Assembly: GCA_022509025.1 (NCBI GenBank)
Contig: JAFLUB010000002.1
Span: forward strand, 1-64,000
Origin: Oscillospiraceae bacterium
GTDB lineage: Bacteria; Bacillota; Clostridia; UBA1381
Reading direction: 5' to 3'
Length of the DNA: 64,000 bases
This document shows positions 1 through 8,617 of the stretch, piece by piece. Under the pieces are notes generated by a model. It had not been told where the DNA came from and did not search any database. It worked only from the letters and a program-made list of their open reading frames with translations. Each line of letters opens with the position of its first letter. Position 1 is the first letter of the stretch. The translations under genes and the position numbers were made by a program.

Positions 1-2
1 TA

Positions 3-821
3 GAGTTGGGAGCTACTGTAACAGATAACTTTGAACTTCAGGAGGATTGTCTTGATATAGATTCAAAGGTCAATGAGAATGAGGTGGGGATATATAAGGT
101 TTATTATGACGCTAAGGACCAAGCAGGAAATGAGGCAAAACAGGTTATACGAACTGTAAATGTTGTAGAGCCAAAGCCGACACCAAGTCCCACACCAAGT
201 CCCACACCAAGTCCCACACCTACGCCAACACCAAGCCCAACACCAAGCCCAACACCAATACCCACCCCAACGGCAACGCCAAAGCCGACAGCAATGCCGA
301 AGCCAACATCGACGGTAAAGCCGACACCAACAGCAACGCCAACGGTTACACCAAGTCTGAGTCCGACACCGATACCAACAGCGACAGTATCAACCACACC
401 AACAGAATCGCCGTCGCTTAATCCTACGGTGACACCGACTATAGAACCAACACTGAGTCCAACGGCGACCCCAATGACGACACCAACGCCAAGTCCAACA
501 CCGAGTCTGACACCAACAGCAACGCCTACTGCGGTGCCAACAGCAACGCCAACAGTGAAGCCAACAACAACGCCAATGCCAAGCCCGACACCAACGGTTA
601 CGCCGACAGTTATGCCAACTTCGACACCAACGGCAATGCCCACACCAAGTTTAACACCAAGTTTAACACCAACGTCAACACCAAGTTCAACACCGGCAGC
701 AACACCTACGGTAATACCAACTACCAGCCCGATAGCGACTCCGGACGCAACTCAAACGCCGACATCAACCGTTGAGCCGGCAGATAGGGTGGAGTTTGAG
801 CAGAACGGCAATATAGTTTAG
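3..821 (+). CDS. Secreted/surface protein, C-terminal part (Thr-Pro-rich), 5' end outside window
   Basis: The frame is open from the window edge, so the listed start at base 6 is not real. The first ~55 residues (GATVTDNF..., [18 protein letters not shown]) look like the end of an Ig-like bacterial surface domain (DUF5011/HYR type). About 200 residues of Thr/Pro/Ser-rich repeats ([10 protein letters not shown] pattern) follow, a typical extended linker of cell-surface proteins. The frame ends at TAG (819-821), and the same frame then stays open for another 75 codons that encode a recognisable terminal module (next entry). The protein therefore appears to have lost its last domain through a nonsense change. 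The function of the upstream part is unknown. Confidence 0.75.
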   Translation, partial: ELGATVTDNFELQEDCLDIDSKVNENEVGIYKVYYDAKDQAGNEAKQVIRTVNVVEPKPTPSPTPSPTPSPTPTPTPSPTPSPTPIPTPTATPKPTAMPKPTSTVKPTPTATPTVTPSLSPTPIPTATVSTTPTESPSLNPTVTPTIEPTLSPTATPMTTPTPSPTPSLTPTATPTAVPTATPTVKPTTTPMPSPTPTVTPTVMPTSTPTAMPTPSLTPSLTPTSTPSSTPAATPTVIPTTSPIATPDATQTPTSTVEPADRVEFEQNGNIV

Positions 822-1046
822 GCAAGGTTGATATTTGAAAAAACATCACCGCCACCGCAGGAAGATATATGGTTCTTTGTAGCATATACGGAAAACGGAA
901 GATTAAAGCGTGTTGAAATGCCAGAGATAACGGATATGACAGCAGCATTTGAAATTCCGGAAGAATTTGCGGACTGCGATATATCGGTGTATGTCTGGGG
1001 CAAAAATATGAAACCACTGATGGATAAACAGAAGGTAGGAGAGTAA
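822..1046 (+). pseudogene. Terminal module of the preceding surface protein, cut off by in-frame TAG
   Basis: The frame is the same as bases 3-821, separated only by the TAG codon. The translation (ARLIFEKTSPPPQ...VYVWGKNMKPL...) matches the module in the pectin lyase (VFLWDNNQKPL) and the transglutaminase (VFIWNSAQQSL) of this window. No ribosome-binding site precedes the possible TTG at 828, so independent translation is unlikely. A single CAG or AAG to TAG change would explain the break. A sequencing error or amber read-through are alternatives that the sequence cannot separate. Confidence 0.65.
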
Positions 1047-1052
1047 ATATAT

Positions 1053-1098
1053 AAAAACTGCAATATCATGACATGATTTTACTGATATTGCAGTTTTT
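1053..1098. terminator. Bidirectional rho-independent terminator
   Basis: A 16-bp stem (AAAAACTGCAATATCA / TGATATTGCAGTTTTT) with a 14-nt loop has A-runs and T-runs on both sides. It sits between the surface-protein gene and the convergent toxin gene and can serve both. Confidence 0.85.
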
Positions 1099-1104
1099 TA
1101 TTAT

Positions 1105-1416
1105 TTATATTATTTCAACATAATTTCTTCCACCGTAAATTATACGCACTACGTAAACAAATCCGTTATTATCATCAACACGGTAAATCATCACGTAATT
1201 TTTAATTACTACTTTTCTGTAGCCCTCTTTTCTTAGCCGCAAATCATTACAAACAGCATACATATACGGATTGAGAGATAATTCGCTATATGTCTCTTCA
1301 ATTTTATCTAATAAGTTCTTTGCAGCTGTTGGATTGTGAAGGTTATTTGCAATATAATCAAGTGTTTCATCAATGTCTGTATGTGCTTCATCGGATAGTA
1401 TAATATCATAACTCAT
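1105..1416 (-). CDS. ParE/RelE-family toxin
   Basis: This 103-aa protein has the RelE/ParE fold pattern: an N-terminal DIILSDEAHTDIDETLDYI helix region, then basic strands (LRKEGYRKVVIKNYVMIYRV) and a terminal VVRIIYGGRNY strand typical of ParE-like toxins. Members of the superfamily either cleave mRNA on the ribosome or poison gyrase; which applies here cannot be read from the sequence. It overlaps the upstream antitoxin by 11 bp, so the two are translationally coupled from the promoter at 1694-1722. It ends at the shared terminator. Confidence 0.85.
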   Translation of the reverse strand: MSYDIILSDEAHTDIDETLDYIANNLHNPTAAKNLLDKIEETYSELSLNPYMYAVCNDLRLRKEGYRKVVIKNYVMIYRVDDNNGFVYVVRIIYGGRNYVEII

Positions 1417-1666
1417 ATTTTTCTCTCAGCTTTCGTATAGAATCATTACCGGAAATAGTATTATCCTGCTTGATTGACAGTTCGGCTGCTTCGAGTTTGA
1501 GATAAATGTCATTCATATATGTCATTTTTTCATAATTTTCAATACTCATAATAACCATATCACCATAACCATTTTTAGTTATAAACAGAGGTTCGTTGGT
1601 TGCGTGACATTTTTCTGATATTTCAGCAGTATTTTTTAAATCTCTTATCGGAATAATCTGTGGCAT
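1406..1666 (-). CDS. Phd/YefM-family antitoxin
   Basis: The 86-aa protein has the Phd/YefM N-terminal signature (PIRDLKNTAEISEKCHATNEPLFITKNGYGDMVIMS), followed by an extended C-terminal segment that would wrap the toxin. In this family the N-terminal domain binds the operon's own promoter, so autorepression is expected. It is first in the operon, the usual order for antitoxin-toxin pairs. A purine-rich GGGATGTG ribosome site precedes the ATG. Confidence 0.88.
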   Translation of the reverse strand: MPQIIPIRDLKNTAEISEKCHATNEPLFITKNGYGDMVIMSIENYEKMTYMNDIYLKLEAAELSIKQDNTISGNDSIRKLREKYEL

Positions 1667-1693
1667 AGAATCACATCCCTTCTTTGTGACCTT

Positions 1694-1722
1694 ATTATAC
1701 CATAATCGTATCCCATCGTCAA
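1694..1722 (-). promoter_or_regulatory. Sigma-A promoter of the toxin-antitoxin operon
   Basis: Read on the minus strand: TTGACG, 17-bp spacer, TATAAT. It lies about 30 bp upstream of the antitoxin start. Confidence 0.75.
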
Positions 1723-1947
1723 TGATATTATAAGTTATTTATAAAAAAACTATTGCAAAACTAACAAAATTGTGAGGGGATTTTCGACAAATTCTGCATT
1801 GTTACATAGAGATTAAACGTATATTATAATTGCAAGTCAATACTTAAAAAATAGGAAAATGTGTGGTACAATAGTAGAACTGTAACAGATTTTTTTATAT
1901 TTCGTATTATAGGGTATGGAAATATTTTATAATGCGAGGTGTTAAAG

Positions 1948-3198
1948 TTGGGCAAACTTATCATAGACGGCGGCGAAAAGATAAGCGGTGAAATACGCGT
2001 GCAGGGCGCGAAGAACGCTGTTCTTCCAATCCTTGCGGCAACCGTGATGGCTGACGGAGTAAGTGTACTCAAAAACTGCCCTAAGCTTCGGGATGTTGAT
2101 AAAACAGACCTTGTTCTTGAAAGATTAGGCTGTAAAGTCCTGAGAGAAGGGAACACGGTCACGGTTGACACAAGAGATATGTGCGACTGCAGTATATGCG
2201 AGGATCTTATGCGTGAAATGAGATCATCAATAATATTCTTAGGCGCAATAATATCAAGATGTAAAAGAGCGGTTGTGAGTATGCCGGGCGGATGTCCTAT
2301 AGGACTTAGACCGATTGATTTACATTTAAAGGCGCTAAAAGAACTGGGGGTAAGTATACAGGAGGAGCACGGGTACATAAAATGCAGCGCCGCAAAGCTT
2401 AACGGCGGAAATATTCATCTTGATTTCCCGAGCGTCGGCGCGACGGAAAATGTGATGCTTACCGCGGTATGCGCGGACGGCACAACAACGATCTCAAACG
2501 CTGCCAGAGAACCGGAGATTGTTGATCTGGGTAATTTCCTCAACAGCATGGGCGCTGATGTTCATGGAATGGGCGGCAGTGTTATAACAATACACGGAGT
2601 GGAAAAGCTGCACGGCGCGGAGCATACTATCATGCCTGACAGAATTGTGGCAGCGACATATCTTGCCGCGTCCGCGATAACCGGAGGAGAGATGTGTCTT
2701 ACTAACGTTAATCCTCAGGACATGGGCGCGATGCTTCATGTACTCAGAGAAATGGGCGTGAAGCTACGTGTGGAAAAGGATAAGATAATCCAGACCGCAC
2801 CGGAAAGGCTCCGGAGCGTATACACCATTCGGACAATGCCATATCCGGGATTTCCGACTGATATACAGTCACCGTTTATGGCACTTTCGGCAATGGCAAA
2901 GGGAACAAGCGTTTTTGTGGAAAACATATTTGAAAACAGGTTCCAGAATGTTGATGAGCTTACAAGAATGGGCGCGGATATAAAGACAGAGGGAAGAACC
3001 GCCGTTGTGCGCGGTGTGGAAAAATTGGAAGGAGCGAACGTGGTTGCGCGGGAATTACGCGGCGGCGCGTCATTGGTGGTTGCGGCGCTTGCGGCTAACG
3101 GCACTACGACGGTGAGTGGGGTTGAACTTATAGACAGAGGTTATGAAAATATAGAAAAATATCTGCTTGATTGTGGAGCTAAGATAAGGCGAGAGTAA
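1948..3198 (+). CDS. murA: UDP-N-acetylglucosamine 1-carboxyvinyltransferase
   Basis: This enzyme makes the first committed step of peptidoglycan synthesis, transferring enolpyruvate from PEP to UDP-GlcNAc in the cytoplasm. The N-terminus SGEIRVQGAKNAVLPILAA and the catalytic loop PGGCPIGLRPIDLH are diagnostic; the cysteine (residue 116) that fosfomycin would attack is present. The length of 416 aa is normal. The track begins at a GTG (1939), but that codon is part of the GAGGTG ribosome site. TTG at 1948, seven bases downstream, gives the usual MGKLIIDGG start. The gene leads a murA-divIB-ftsZ division cluster. Confidence 0.95.
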   Translation: MGKLIIDGGEKISGEIRVQGAKNAVLPILAATVMADGVSVLKNCPKLRDVDKTDLVLERLGCKVLREGNTVTVDTRDMCDCSICEDLMREMRSSIIFLGAIISRCKRAVVSMPGGCPIGLRPIDLHLKALKELGVSIQEEHGYIKCSAAKLNGGNIHLDFPSVGATENVMLTAVCADGTTTISNAAREPEIVDLGNFLNSMGADVHGMGGSVITIHGVEKLHGAEHTIMPDRIVAATYLAASAITGGEMCLTNVNPQDMGAMLHVLREMGVKLRVEKDKIIQTAPERLRSVYTIRTMPYPGFPTDIQSPFMALSAMAKGTSVFVENIFENRFQNVDELTRMGADIKTEGRTAVVRGVEKLEGANVVARELRGGASLVVAALAANGTTTVSGVELIDRGYENIEKYLLDCGAKIRRE

Positions 3199-3204
3199 TA
3201 AGAT

Positions 3205-4116
3205 ATGGATGAGAAAAAGAATAACATACGTCTTGTTAAAACCGGCGGAAGACGTGTAACCAAAACCACAACCGAATATGACTGGAACAGCCTTGAAAGA
3301 AAGATGAAAGATGAGAAAGCGGCAAGGCAGAGTCAGCAAAAGACAAGGCACACTGCATCGTTTCAGAAAAAAATCCGATATCAGAAACGGCAAAAGCAAA
3401 GGCGGCTCAGAATGAAGAGAAGGCGCGCTCTTGCAATTCTGATTTTTATCATAGTGCTCGTGTTAATTTTGATGTTTGTTACGCCGATTTTTAACATACG
3501 TTCAGTTTCTGTTGACGGGAACAGACTGGTAGGCGCTCCTGAGTTTCAGGAAAAACTGAAGCCGCTTGTTGGCGAAAACCTTTTCAGAAGCGGTACAGGC
3601 AAAATCCGCAGAATTTTAAAAGAGAACCCGTATATTGACGATGTGGAGGTACAGAAAAAGATATTTCCGCCGTCTTTATTGGTAACAGTTACAGAGTATA
3701 ATCCCGCCGGACTTATCAGAGTTGAAGGAAAAAATCTTATTGTAACCAAAGACCTCAGAGTGCTTTCAGAGAATGGCGAGAAATATCCTGTTCCGATTGT
3801 GACTGGAATTAATGTGGAGTCATATAAGATAAGCTATGAACTAAAGCCGGACGATACTGAGAAACGGGAAATTATCACAACGGCCCTGAGGACTATGGAG
3901 GCTGTTGAGATGCTGGGGGATGTAATCGAATTTAATATAAGCGATATTACAGATATAACATTAAATTATGCTAACAGGCTGACGATAACGTGCGGAACAC
4001 AGCTTGATCTGGATCATAAGCTTCGTCTCCTTAAAGAAACTGTTAAAGCGCTTGACAACAATGCGAGGGGAACAATAGACTTATCTGAGCCGGGAAAGGC
4101 GGTATATATACCATAG
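3205..4116 (+). CDS. divIB: Cell-division protein DivIB/FtsQ
   Basis: The 303-aa bitopic membrane protein has about 70 highly basic cytoplasmic residues, one transmembrane helix near residues 74-95 (AILIFIIVLVLILMFV), and an external POTRA domain (FNIRSVSVDGNRLVG... to ...LLVTVTEYNPAGLI). A beta domain follows. In the divisome it joins FtsL/DivIC at the septum. It lies six bases after murA and before ftsZ, which fits its role. Its Shine-Dalgarno site is weak, suggesting coupling to murA translation. Confidence 0.88.
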   Translation: MDEKKNNIRLVKTGGRRVTKTTTEYDWNSLERKMKDEKAARQSQQKTRHTASFQKKIRYQKRQKQRRLRMKRRRALAILIFIIVLVLILMFVTPIFNIRSVSVDGNRLVGAPEFQEKLKPLVGENLFRSGTGKIRRILKENPYIDDVEVQKKIFPPSLLVTVTEYNPAGLIRVEGKNLIVTKDLRVLSENGEKYPVPIVTGINVESYKISYELKPDDTEKREIITTALRTMEAVEMLGDVIEFNISDITDITLNYANRLTITCGTQLDLDHKLRLLKETVKALDNNARGTIDLSEPGKAVYIP

Positions 4117-4204
4117 TTGTAATTTTGCACAAAAAATATTGATTTTTGGCAAATAATATTGTTTATAATTATTTGCCGATTTGAAAATTTGTTGGAAAAA
4201 ACTA

Positions 4205-4233
4205 TTGAATAACTTGAAAAAACATAGTAAAAT
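4205..4233 (+). promoter_or_regulatory. Sigma-A promoter of ftsZ
   Basis: TTGAAT, 17-bp spacer, TAAAAT, followed by a ~65-bp leader with a strong GAAGGAGG site before the ftsZ ATG. It gives ftsZ its own transcription independent of murA-divIB. Confidence 0.7.
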
Positions 4234-4297
4234 AATATATATGCGGTTATTTCCCGATCAGTCGTACGGGGAGAAACTACGAAGGAGGATAATTTAG

Positions 4298-5470
4298 ATG
4301 AGTAGTATGCCTATTGATTTGGAAGAGAACACTACAATAGACGGCGCAAGAATTAAGGTCATCGGTGTAGGCGGCGGCGGAAACAACGCTGTAGACCGTA
4401 TGATTGAAGCCGGAGTAACAAAAGCTGAATTTATATGTGTGAATACTGACGCTCAGCAGCTTTCTAACGTAAAAGCTCCGACAGTACTTCAGATTGGAAC
4501 GAAGCTTACGAATGGTCTTGGTGCAGGAGCAAAGCCGGAAATCGGAAGACAGGCTGCCGAGGAAACGAAGGATGAAATAAAAAACCTTGTCAGAGATACT
4601 GAAATGGTATTTGTAACTGCAGGTATGGGCGGCGGAACAGGTACAGGTGCCGCTCCGATTATTGCTGAAGCTGCAAAGTCTCTCGGCGTTTTGACTGTTG
4701 CTGTTGTGACAAAGCCTTTCTTCTTTGAAGGCCCTCAGAGAATGAGAAATGCCGAAGAGGGAATAAAGAGCCTTGCAGAAAAGGTTGACGCTATAGTAAC
4801 TATTCCTAATGATTTGCTTTTGAAGATTGCGGATAAGAAAGTTACCATAAAGGATTCCTTTAAGCTTGCTGACGATGTTCTTCGTCAGGGAGTGCAGGGA
4901 ATTATCGAAGTAATCACACAGAGAGGTATCATGAACTGTGACTTTGCGGATGTAAGAACAATCATGCGTGACAGCGGAGTTGCGCATATGGGTATCGGTA
5001 TCGGCAAGGGTGAGAATGCGGCTTCTGACGCTGTGCGCGCAGCTATCGAAAGTCCGCTTCTTGAGACAAGCATTGAGGGCGCTGAAAATGTTCTTCTTAA
5101 TATCACGGGCGGAAGCGAGTTCTCGCTTGTTGATATGGGAGAGGTTTCAAGCATTGTCCGTGATCTTGTGAGTGAAGAGGCTAACATTATAGTCGGAACG
5201 GCTATGGATGATAATCTTAAGGACGAGATTAAGGTAACACTTATTGCGACAGGACTGGACGGCTCTATAAGACGCGGTAACAGCAAGGATGGCTCAGGTG
5301 ATTTAAAGAGAATCACGCCGAAGTTTGCCGGAGGAAGCGGAAAGAGTGACAAGCGTTCTGCTCCTTATACATCTTCAGATTTGGATGAAGACGCAATATT
5401 CAACAGAAGATTAAAGTCACCGGGTATGAGCAATATTGATGTTCCTGATTTCTTTAAGCCGGGCAGATAA
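4298..5470 (+). CDS. ftsZ: Cell-division GTPase FtsZ
   Basis: FtsZ is the tubulin-like GTPase that forms the Z-ring. The 390-aa protein shows the nucleotide-binding GVGGGGNNAVDRMIE start, the tubulin signature GMGGGTGTGAAP, and the T7 synergy-loop region MNCDFADVRTIM. The poorly conserved linker ends in NIDVPDFFKPGR, the conserved C-terminal peptide that binds FtsA/SepF-type anchors. It starts at ATG 4298 behind GAAGGAGG. It is monocistronic between its own promoter and the terminator at 5482-5516. Confidence 0.97.
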   Translation: MSSMPIDLEENTTIDGARIKVIGVGGGGNNAVDRMIEAGVTKAEFICVNTDAQQLSNVKAPTVLQIGTKLTNGLGAGAKPEIGRQAAEETKDEIKNLVRDTEMVFVTAGMGGGTGTGAAPIIAEAAKSLGVLTVAVVTKPFFFEGPQRMRNAEEGIKSLAEKVDAIVTIPNDLLLKIADKKVTIKDSFKLADDVLRQGVQGIIEVITQRGIMNCDFADVRTIMRDSGVAHMGIGIGKGENAASDAVRAAIESPLLETSIEGAENVLLNITGGSEFSLVDMGEVSSIVRDLVSEEANIIVGTAMDDNLKDEIKVTLIATGLDGSIRRGNSKDGSGDLKRITPKFAGGSGKSDKRSAPYTSSDLDEDAIFNRRLKSPGMSNIDVPDFFKPGR

Positions 5471-5481
5471 GAATGATTTGT

Positions 5482-5516
5482 AACAGACCGTTTAAAACAG
5501 ACGGTCTGTTTTTTTT
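5482..5516 (+). terminator. Rho-independent terminator of ftsZ
   Basis: Perfect 10-bp stem AACAGACCGT / ACGGTCTGTT with a 9-nt loop and an eight-T run. Confidence 0.92.
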
Positions 5517-5536
5517 ACACATATTCCGATAATATA

Positions 5537-5565
5537 TTGACAAAATAAGGTAAGTGTTGTACAAT
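5537..5565 (+). promoter_or_regulatory. Sigma-A promoter of the aldolase-like gene
   Basis: Consensus TTGACA, 17-bp spacer, TACAAT, about 60 bp before the start codon. Confidence 0.8.
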
Positions 5566-5626
5566 ATAATTGTTGAATTTGTATAAAAATAATATATAAA
5601 AACAAAGAAAAAAAGGAGGAATTAAT

Positions 5627-6919
5627 ATGAACTTAGATTTACTTCATCCTGCTGATCAGCTCGTTATGTTCATGGAAAGAATATACGGCTACGGCATGAC
5701 AACAACCTCGGGAGGAAATCTCTCTATATTGGACGATAACGGAGATATATGGATAACTCCGGGTTCTATCGACAAGGGAAGTCTTACAAGAAATGACATG
5801 GTAAGAATTACGCCTGACGGTCAGATTATAGGTAATCATAAGCCGTCGAGCGAATATCCGTTCCATCAGCATATTTATAAGACGCGCCCGGATTTGAAAG
5901 CGGTTCTTCACGCGCATCCGCCGGCATTGGTAGCTTTTTCAATCGTTAGAAAGCTTCCTGATACAAGCCTTATCCCGACGGTAAAGTTCTCGTGCGGAGA
6001 AATAGGAATGGCAAAATACGGTCTGCCGGGCAGCGGTGATTTGGGCGATAAAATAAGTGAGGAATTTGCAAAGGGCTTCAACACCGTAATTTTGGAAAAT
6101 CACGGCGTTGTTATCGGCGCAAAGTCTATGTTTGACGCATTTAAGTCGTTTGAAACTCTTGATTTTTCAGCGAGACTTGAAATTGACGCGAATAATATCG
6201 GTACTCCGAAGCCTCTTAATGCTGAACAGATTGAATGGTATAAATCAAGACAGAATGTATCAATGGACGAGTTTGTTGCACATAATATAAGCAGCGCGGA
6301 AAAGGAAGCAAGACGCGAAATCTGTAAGCTTATAAAGAGAGCGTATAATCAGCAGCTTTTCACGAGTACTCAGGGAACATTCTCGCAGCGTATAGACGAG
6401 GACAGCTTTATAATAACTCCGACGGGTTCAGACAGAAAATATCTTGAGCCTGAGGATATTGTAAAGATAAGCGGTGATTTGAAGGAACTCGGTAAAATTC
6501 CGTCAAAGAGTGTTGAGTTGCATAAGGAGATATACAGACAACAGCCGCATGTAAATTCGATAATTATAGCGCATCCGCCGTGCATAATGGCGTTTGCCGT
6601 TACAGACGAGGCGCTTGATTCAAGAACTATTCCGGAGAGCTATATTCTCATGCGTACTATCCCTAAGCTGGACTTCGGAGCTAACTATATGCATCCGAAA
6701 GAGACAGCTGCTGTGTTCAAAGAGAATACGCCGATAGCTATAATAAAGAATGACTGTGTTATCGTAACAGGCAGCGGATTATTGAATGCGTTTGACCGTC
6801 TTGAAGTGGCTGAATACAGCGCTAAGGCTATAATCGCTGCAAAGGATTTAGGCGAAGTTGTAGCTATCAATGATAAAGAAATAGATGATATAGAGGAAGC
6901 TTTCCATTTAGTAAAGTAA
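5627..6919 (+). CDS. Tandem class II aldolase/adducin-domain protein
   Basis: Class II aldolase-like enzymes use a bound metal to act on phosphorylated sugars or related aldols. The 430-aa protein has two copies of the domain. Copy 1 (about residues 4-205) keeps the metal site: SSEYPFH, HAHPP and ENHGVV. Copy 2 (about 225-415) has lost it: SVELH and IAHPP remain, but the NHG loop is KNDCV. Only copy 1 is therefore likely to be catalytic. It starts at ATG 5627 after AAGGAGG and has a consensus promoter of its own. The substrate is not identifiable. Confidence 0.82.
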   Translation: MNLDLLHPADQLVMFMERIYGYGMTTTSGGNLSILDDNGDIWITPGSIDKGSLTRNDMVRITPDGQIIGNHKPSSEYPFHQHIYKTRPDLKAVLHAHPPALVAFSIVRKLPDTSLIPTVKFSCGEIGMAKYGLPGSGDLGDKISEEFAKGFNTVILENHGVVIGAKSMFDAFKSFETLDFSARLEIDANNIGTPKPLNAEQIEWYKSRQNVSMDEFVAHNISSAEKEARREICKLIKRAYNQQLFTSTQGTFSQRIDEDSFIITPTGSDRKYLEPEDIVKISGDLKELGKIPSKSVELHKEIYRQQPHVNSIIIAHPPCIMAFAVTDEALDSRTIPESYILMRTIPKLDFGANYMHPKETAAVFKENTPIAIIKNDCVIVTGSGLLNAFDRLEVAEYSAKAIIAAKDLGEVVAINDKEIDDIEEAFHLVK

Positions 6920-7023
6920 CGCAAAAAAATAAGCGTCGCATATCACCCTTTTTCGGAACTTGAAGTATACACATACGTCGGCGTTCCTCAAAAGGGCAAT
7001 CTGCTTGCTTCTTTTTCCGCGTT
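6918..7023. repeat. 106-bp palindromic repeat, family 1, copy 1
   Basis: The arms are complementary along almost their whole length (AAGCGTCGCATATCACCC... against ...GGGCAATCTGCTTGCTT), with GGAAC/GTTCC closing an internal loop CTTGAAGTATACACATACGTCGGC. Copy 2 follows directly, with a 99-bp period. Copy 3 is at 8618-8723. Reverse-strand ORFs over it are artefacts. Confidence 0.85.
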
Positions 7024-7122
7024 GGAAATAAGCGTCGCATATCACCCTTTTTCGGAACTTGAAGTATACACATACGTCGGCGTTCCTCAAAAGGGCAATC
7101 TGCTTGCTTCTTTTTCCGCATT
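7019..7122. repeat. 106-bp palindromic repeat, family 1, copy 2
   Basis: It is nearly identical to copy 1 over about 90 bp, shares the CGCGTT junction with it, and ends with TTTTTCCGCATT. The pair fills the gap between the aldolase-like gene and lemA. Confidence 0.85.
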
Positions 7123-7168
7123 GGACAAGAAGCGTATCTTACCTTTTTAAAACTGATGGAGGATTGAA

Positions 7169-7741
7169 ATGAAAAAGAAAGGCTGTTTAATAGGAATAGT
7201 AGCGGTAGTTGCAGTGATTATAATAATTGTGGCTACGCTTGCCGGAGGATATAATAATCTTGTAAAGCTTGAAGAGTCAACCAATACGGCTTTTGCCGAT
7301 ATACAGGTACAGCTTCAGCGCCGTTCTGACCTTATCCCGAACCTTGTAAACACGGTACAGGGCTATGCGTCACATGAAACAGAGGTATTCACTGCGGTAT
7401 CGGACGCAAGAGCAAAACTTGCCGGAGCAACAACCGTAGAGGAAACAAGCGAAGCTGACGGAGAGCTTTCAAGCGCTCTTGGCAGACTTTTGGCAATTTC
7501 CGAGAGTTATCCGGAACTTAAAGCTAATGAGAATTTCCTGTCTTTGCAGGATGAGCTTGCAGGTACGGAAAATCGTATCGGTGTAGCGCGTAAGGATTAT
7601 AACGAAAAGGTTCAGGAGTATAATGTGAAAATCCGCACTTTCCCGACGGCAATCTTCGCGGGTATGCTCGGTTTTGAAAAGAAAGCGTTATTTGAAGCGG
7701 CTGCAGGCGCGGAAAATGCTCCGATAGTTAATTTTAACTGA
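7169..7741 (+). CDS. lemA: LemA family protein
   Basis: This 190-aa membrane-anchored protein has a helix at residues 6-26 (GCLIGIVAVVAVIIIIVATL), then the conserved LemA coiled-coil domain starting with YNNLVKLEESTNTAFADIQVQLQRRSDLIPNLV. LemA proteins are exposed outside the membrane; their biochemical role is not settled. It has a strong GGAGGA site and lies two bases from the TPM-domain gene, a widespread pairing. Confidence 0.93.
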   Translation: MKKKGCLIGIVAVVAVIIIIVATLAGGYNNLVKLEESTNTAFADIQVQLQRRSDLIPNLVNTVQGYASHETEVFTAVSDARAKLAGATTVEETSEADGELSSALGRLLAISESYPELKANENFLSLQDELAGTENRIGVARKDYNEKVQEYNVKIRTFPTAIFAGMLGFEKKALFEAAAGAENAPIVNFN

Positions 7742-7743
7742 TT

Positions 7744-8508
7744 ATGAAGAATATAAAATTAAAATGTTCAGCGCTGATAACAGTGATTCTGATAGTGGTA
7801 CTGAATATATCGGCATATGCCGTTATTCCAAATCCCACAAATCAATTTTTCGTGAATGACTACGCCAATGTACTTGACAGCAATACAGAAACGTATATTT
7901 ATGAAAAGGGCAAAGAATATAATGCTAACGGCGGACCACAGGTGGTTGTGCTTACTATGGACTCGCTTGACGGCGCGACATTAGAAGAATTTTCTATTGA
8001 AACTGCGCGTAAGTGGGGTATAGGCAGTAAGGACAGCGATAACGGTGTTCTTATCCTGCTGGTTATGGACAGCCGCGATATCCGTATTGAGGTCGGAACG
8101 GGACTTGAAGGAGTCTTAAATGACGGGAAATGCGGACGGTTTATACGAAAAGCAGCGCCCATGCTGTCAGACGGTGATTACAGCGGCGGTATAAAGAGTA
8201 TTTATGACTCTGTTATCGGCGAGCTTGAGGAGCCTACACCCGATGAGGAGGAAGATGACGGTTTCGATGAAGCTATGGCTGAGATAATCATATTTATGAT
8301 AATCATTATCATATTGGCTATAATCAGAATGCGCGGCGGAGGCGGCGGAAATTATCGCGGAAGAAGATTCTATGGCGGCGGCTTCGGCGGCCCGGGCGGT
8401 TTTGGCGGCTCAGGCGGCTTTGGAGGCGGCGGCTTTTCCGGCGGCGGCGGTGGCTTTTCCGGCGGAGGCGGTGGATTCTCCGGTGGCGGAGCCAGCGGTA
8501 AGTTTTGA
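7744..8508 (+). CDS. TPM-domain (YgcG-type) membrane protein
   Basis: The 254-aa protein has a signal peptide (to about residue 27), then a TPM domain beginning FVNDYANVLDSNTETYI with the core VVVLTMDSL...NGVLILLVMDSRDIRIEVGTGLEG. An acidic stretch, a transmembrane helix (IIIFMIIIIILAIIRM, about 180-196) and a Gly-rich tail (GGGFSGGGGGFSGGG) follow. This architecture is common next to LemA. TPM domains have been linked to phosphatase-like or membrane-repair roles, but the function is unknown here. It starts two bases after lemA stops, so they are co-translated. Confidence 0.9.
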   Translation: MKNIKLKCSALITVILIVVLNISAYAVIPNPTNQFFVNDYANVLDSNTETYIYEKGKEYNANGGPQVVVLTMDSLDGATLEEFSIETARKWGIGSKDSDNGVLILLVMDSRDIRIEVGTGLEGVLNDGKCGRFIRKAAPMLSDGDYSGGIKSIYDSVIGELEEPTPDEEEDDGFDEAMAEIIIFMIIIIILAIIRMRGGGGGNYRGRRFYGGGFGGPGGFGGSGGFGGGGFSGGGGGFSGGGGGFSGGGASGKF

Positions 8509-8515
8509 TGATTTG

Positions 8516-8547
8516 GCGGGCTGCGAAGCAGTCCGCTTTACTTTTTA
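8516..8547 (+). terminator. Terminator of lemA-TPM operon
   Basis: GCGGGCTGC-GAA-GCAGTCCGC stem (one G-T pair) followed by TTTACTTTTT. Confidence 0.75.
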
Positions 8548-8585
8548 AAAATTTTTTCGGAAATTTTTAAAAATTTTGCAACCTT

Positions 8586-8613
8586 TTGGTTAGTTAAAAA
8601 GTATTATTATAAA
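8586..8613 (+). promoter_or_regulatory. Possible sigma-A promoter of the SLH-protein operon
   Basis: TTGGTT, 16-bp spacer, TATAAA. If used, repeat copy 3 would be transcribed as a large hairpin in the 5' leader. Confidence 0.45.
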
Positions 8614-8617
8614 AGAC

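Noticed and set aside
104-643. 179-aa minus-strand ORF rich in Val and Gly
   Set aside because: Mirror image of the Thr-Pro repeat codons of the surface protein on the plus strand.
819-821. TAG as pyrrolysine codon
   Set aside because: Surface-protein context and no pyl genes in view; a simple nonsense change is more likely.
4277-4987. 236-aa minus-strand ORF opposite ftsZ
   Set aside because: Shadow of ftsZ, which has full family support.
6867-7121. Minus-strand ORFs (84 and 60 aa) with an internal duplication
   Set aside because: They are the palindromic repeat read as protein; the duplication is the 99-bp repeat period, and there is no ribosome site or family support.
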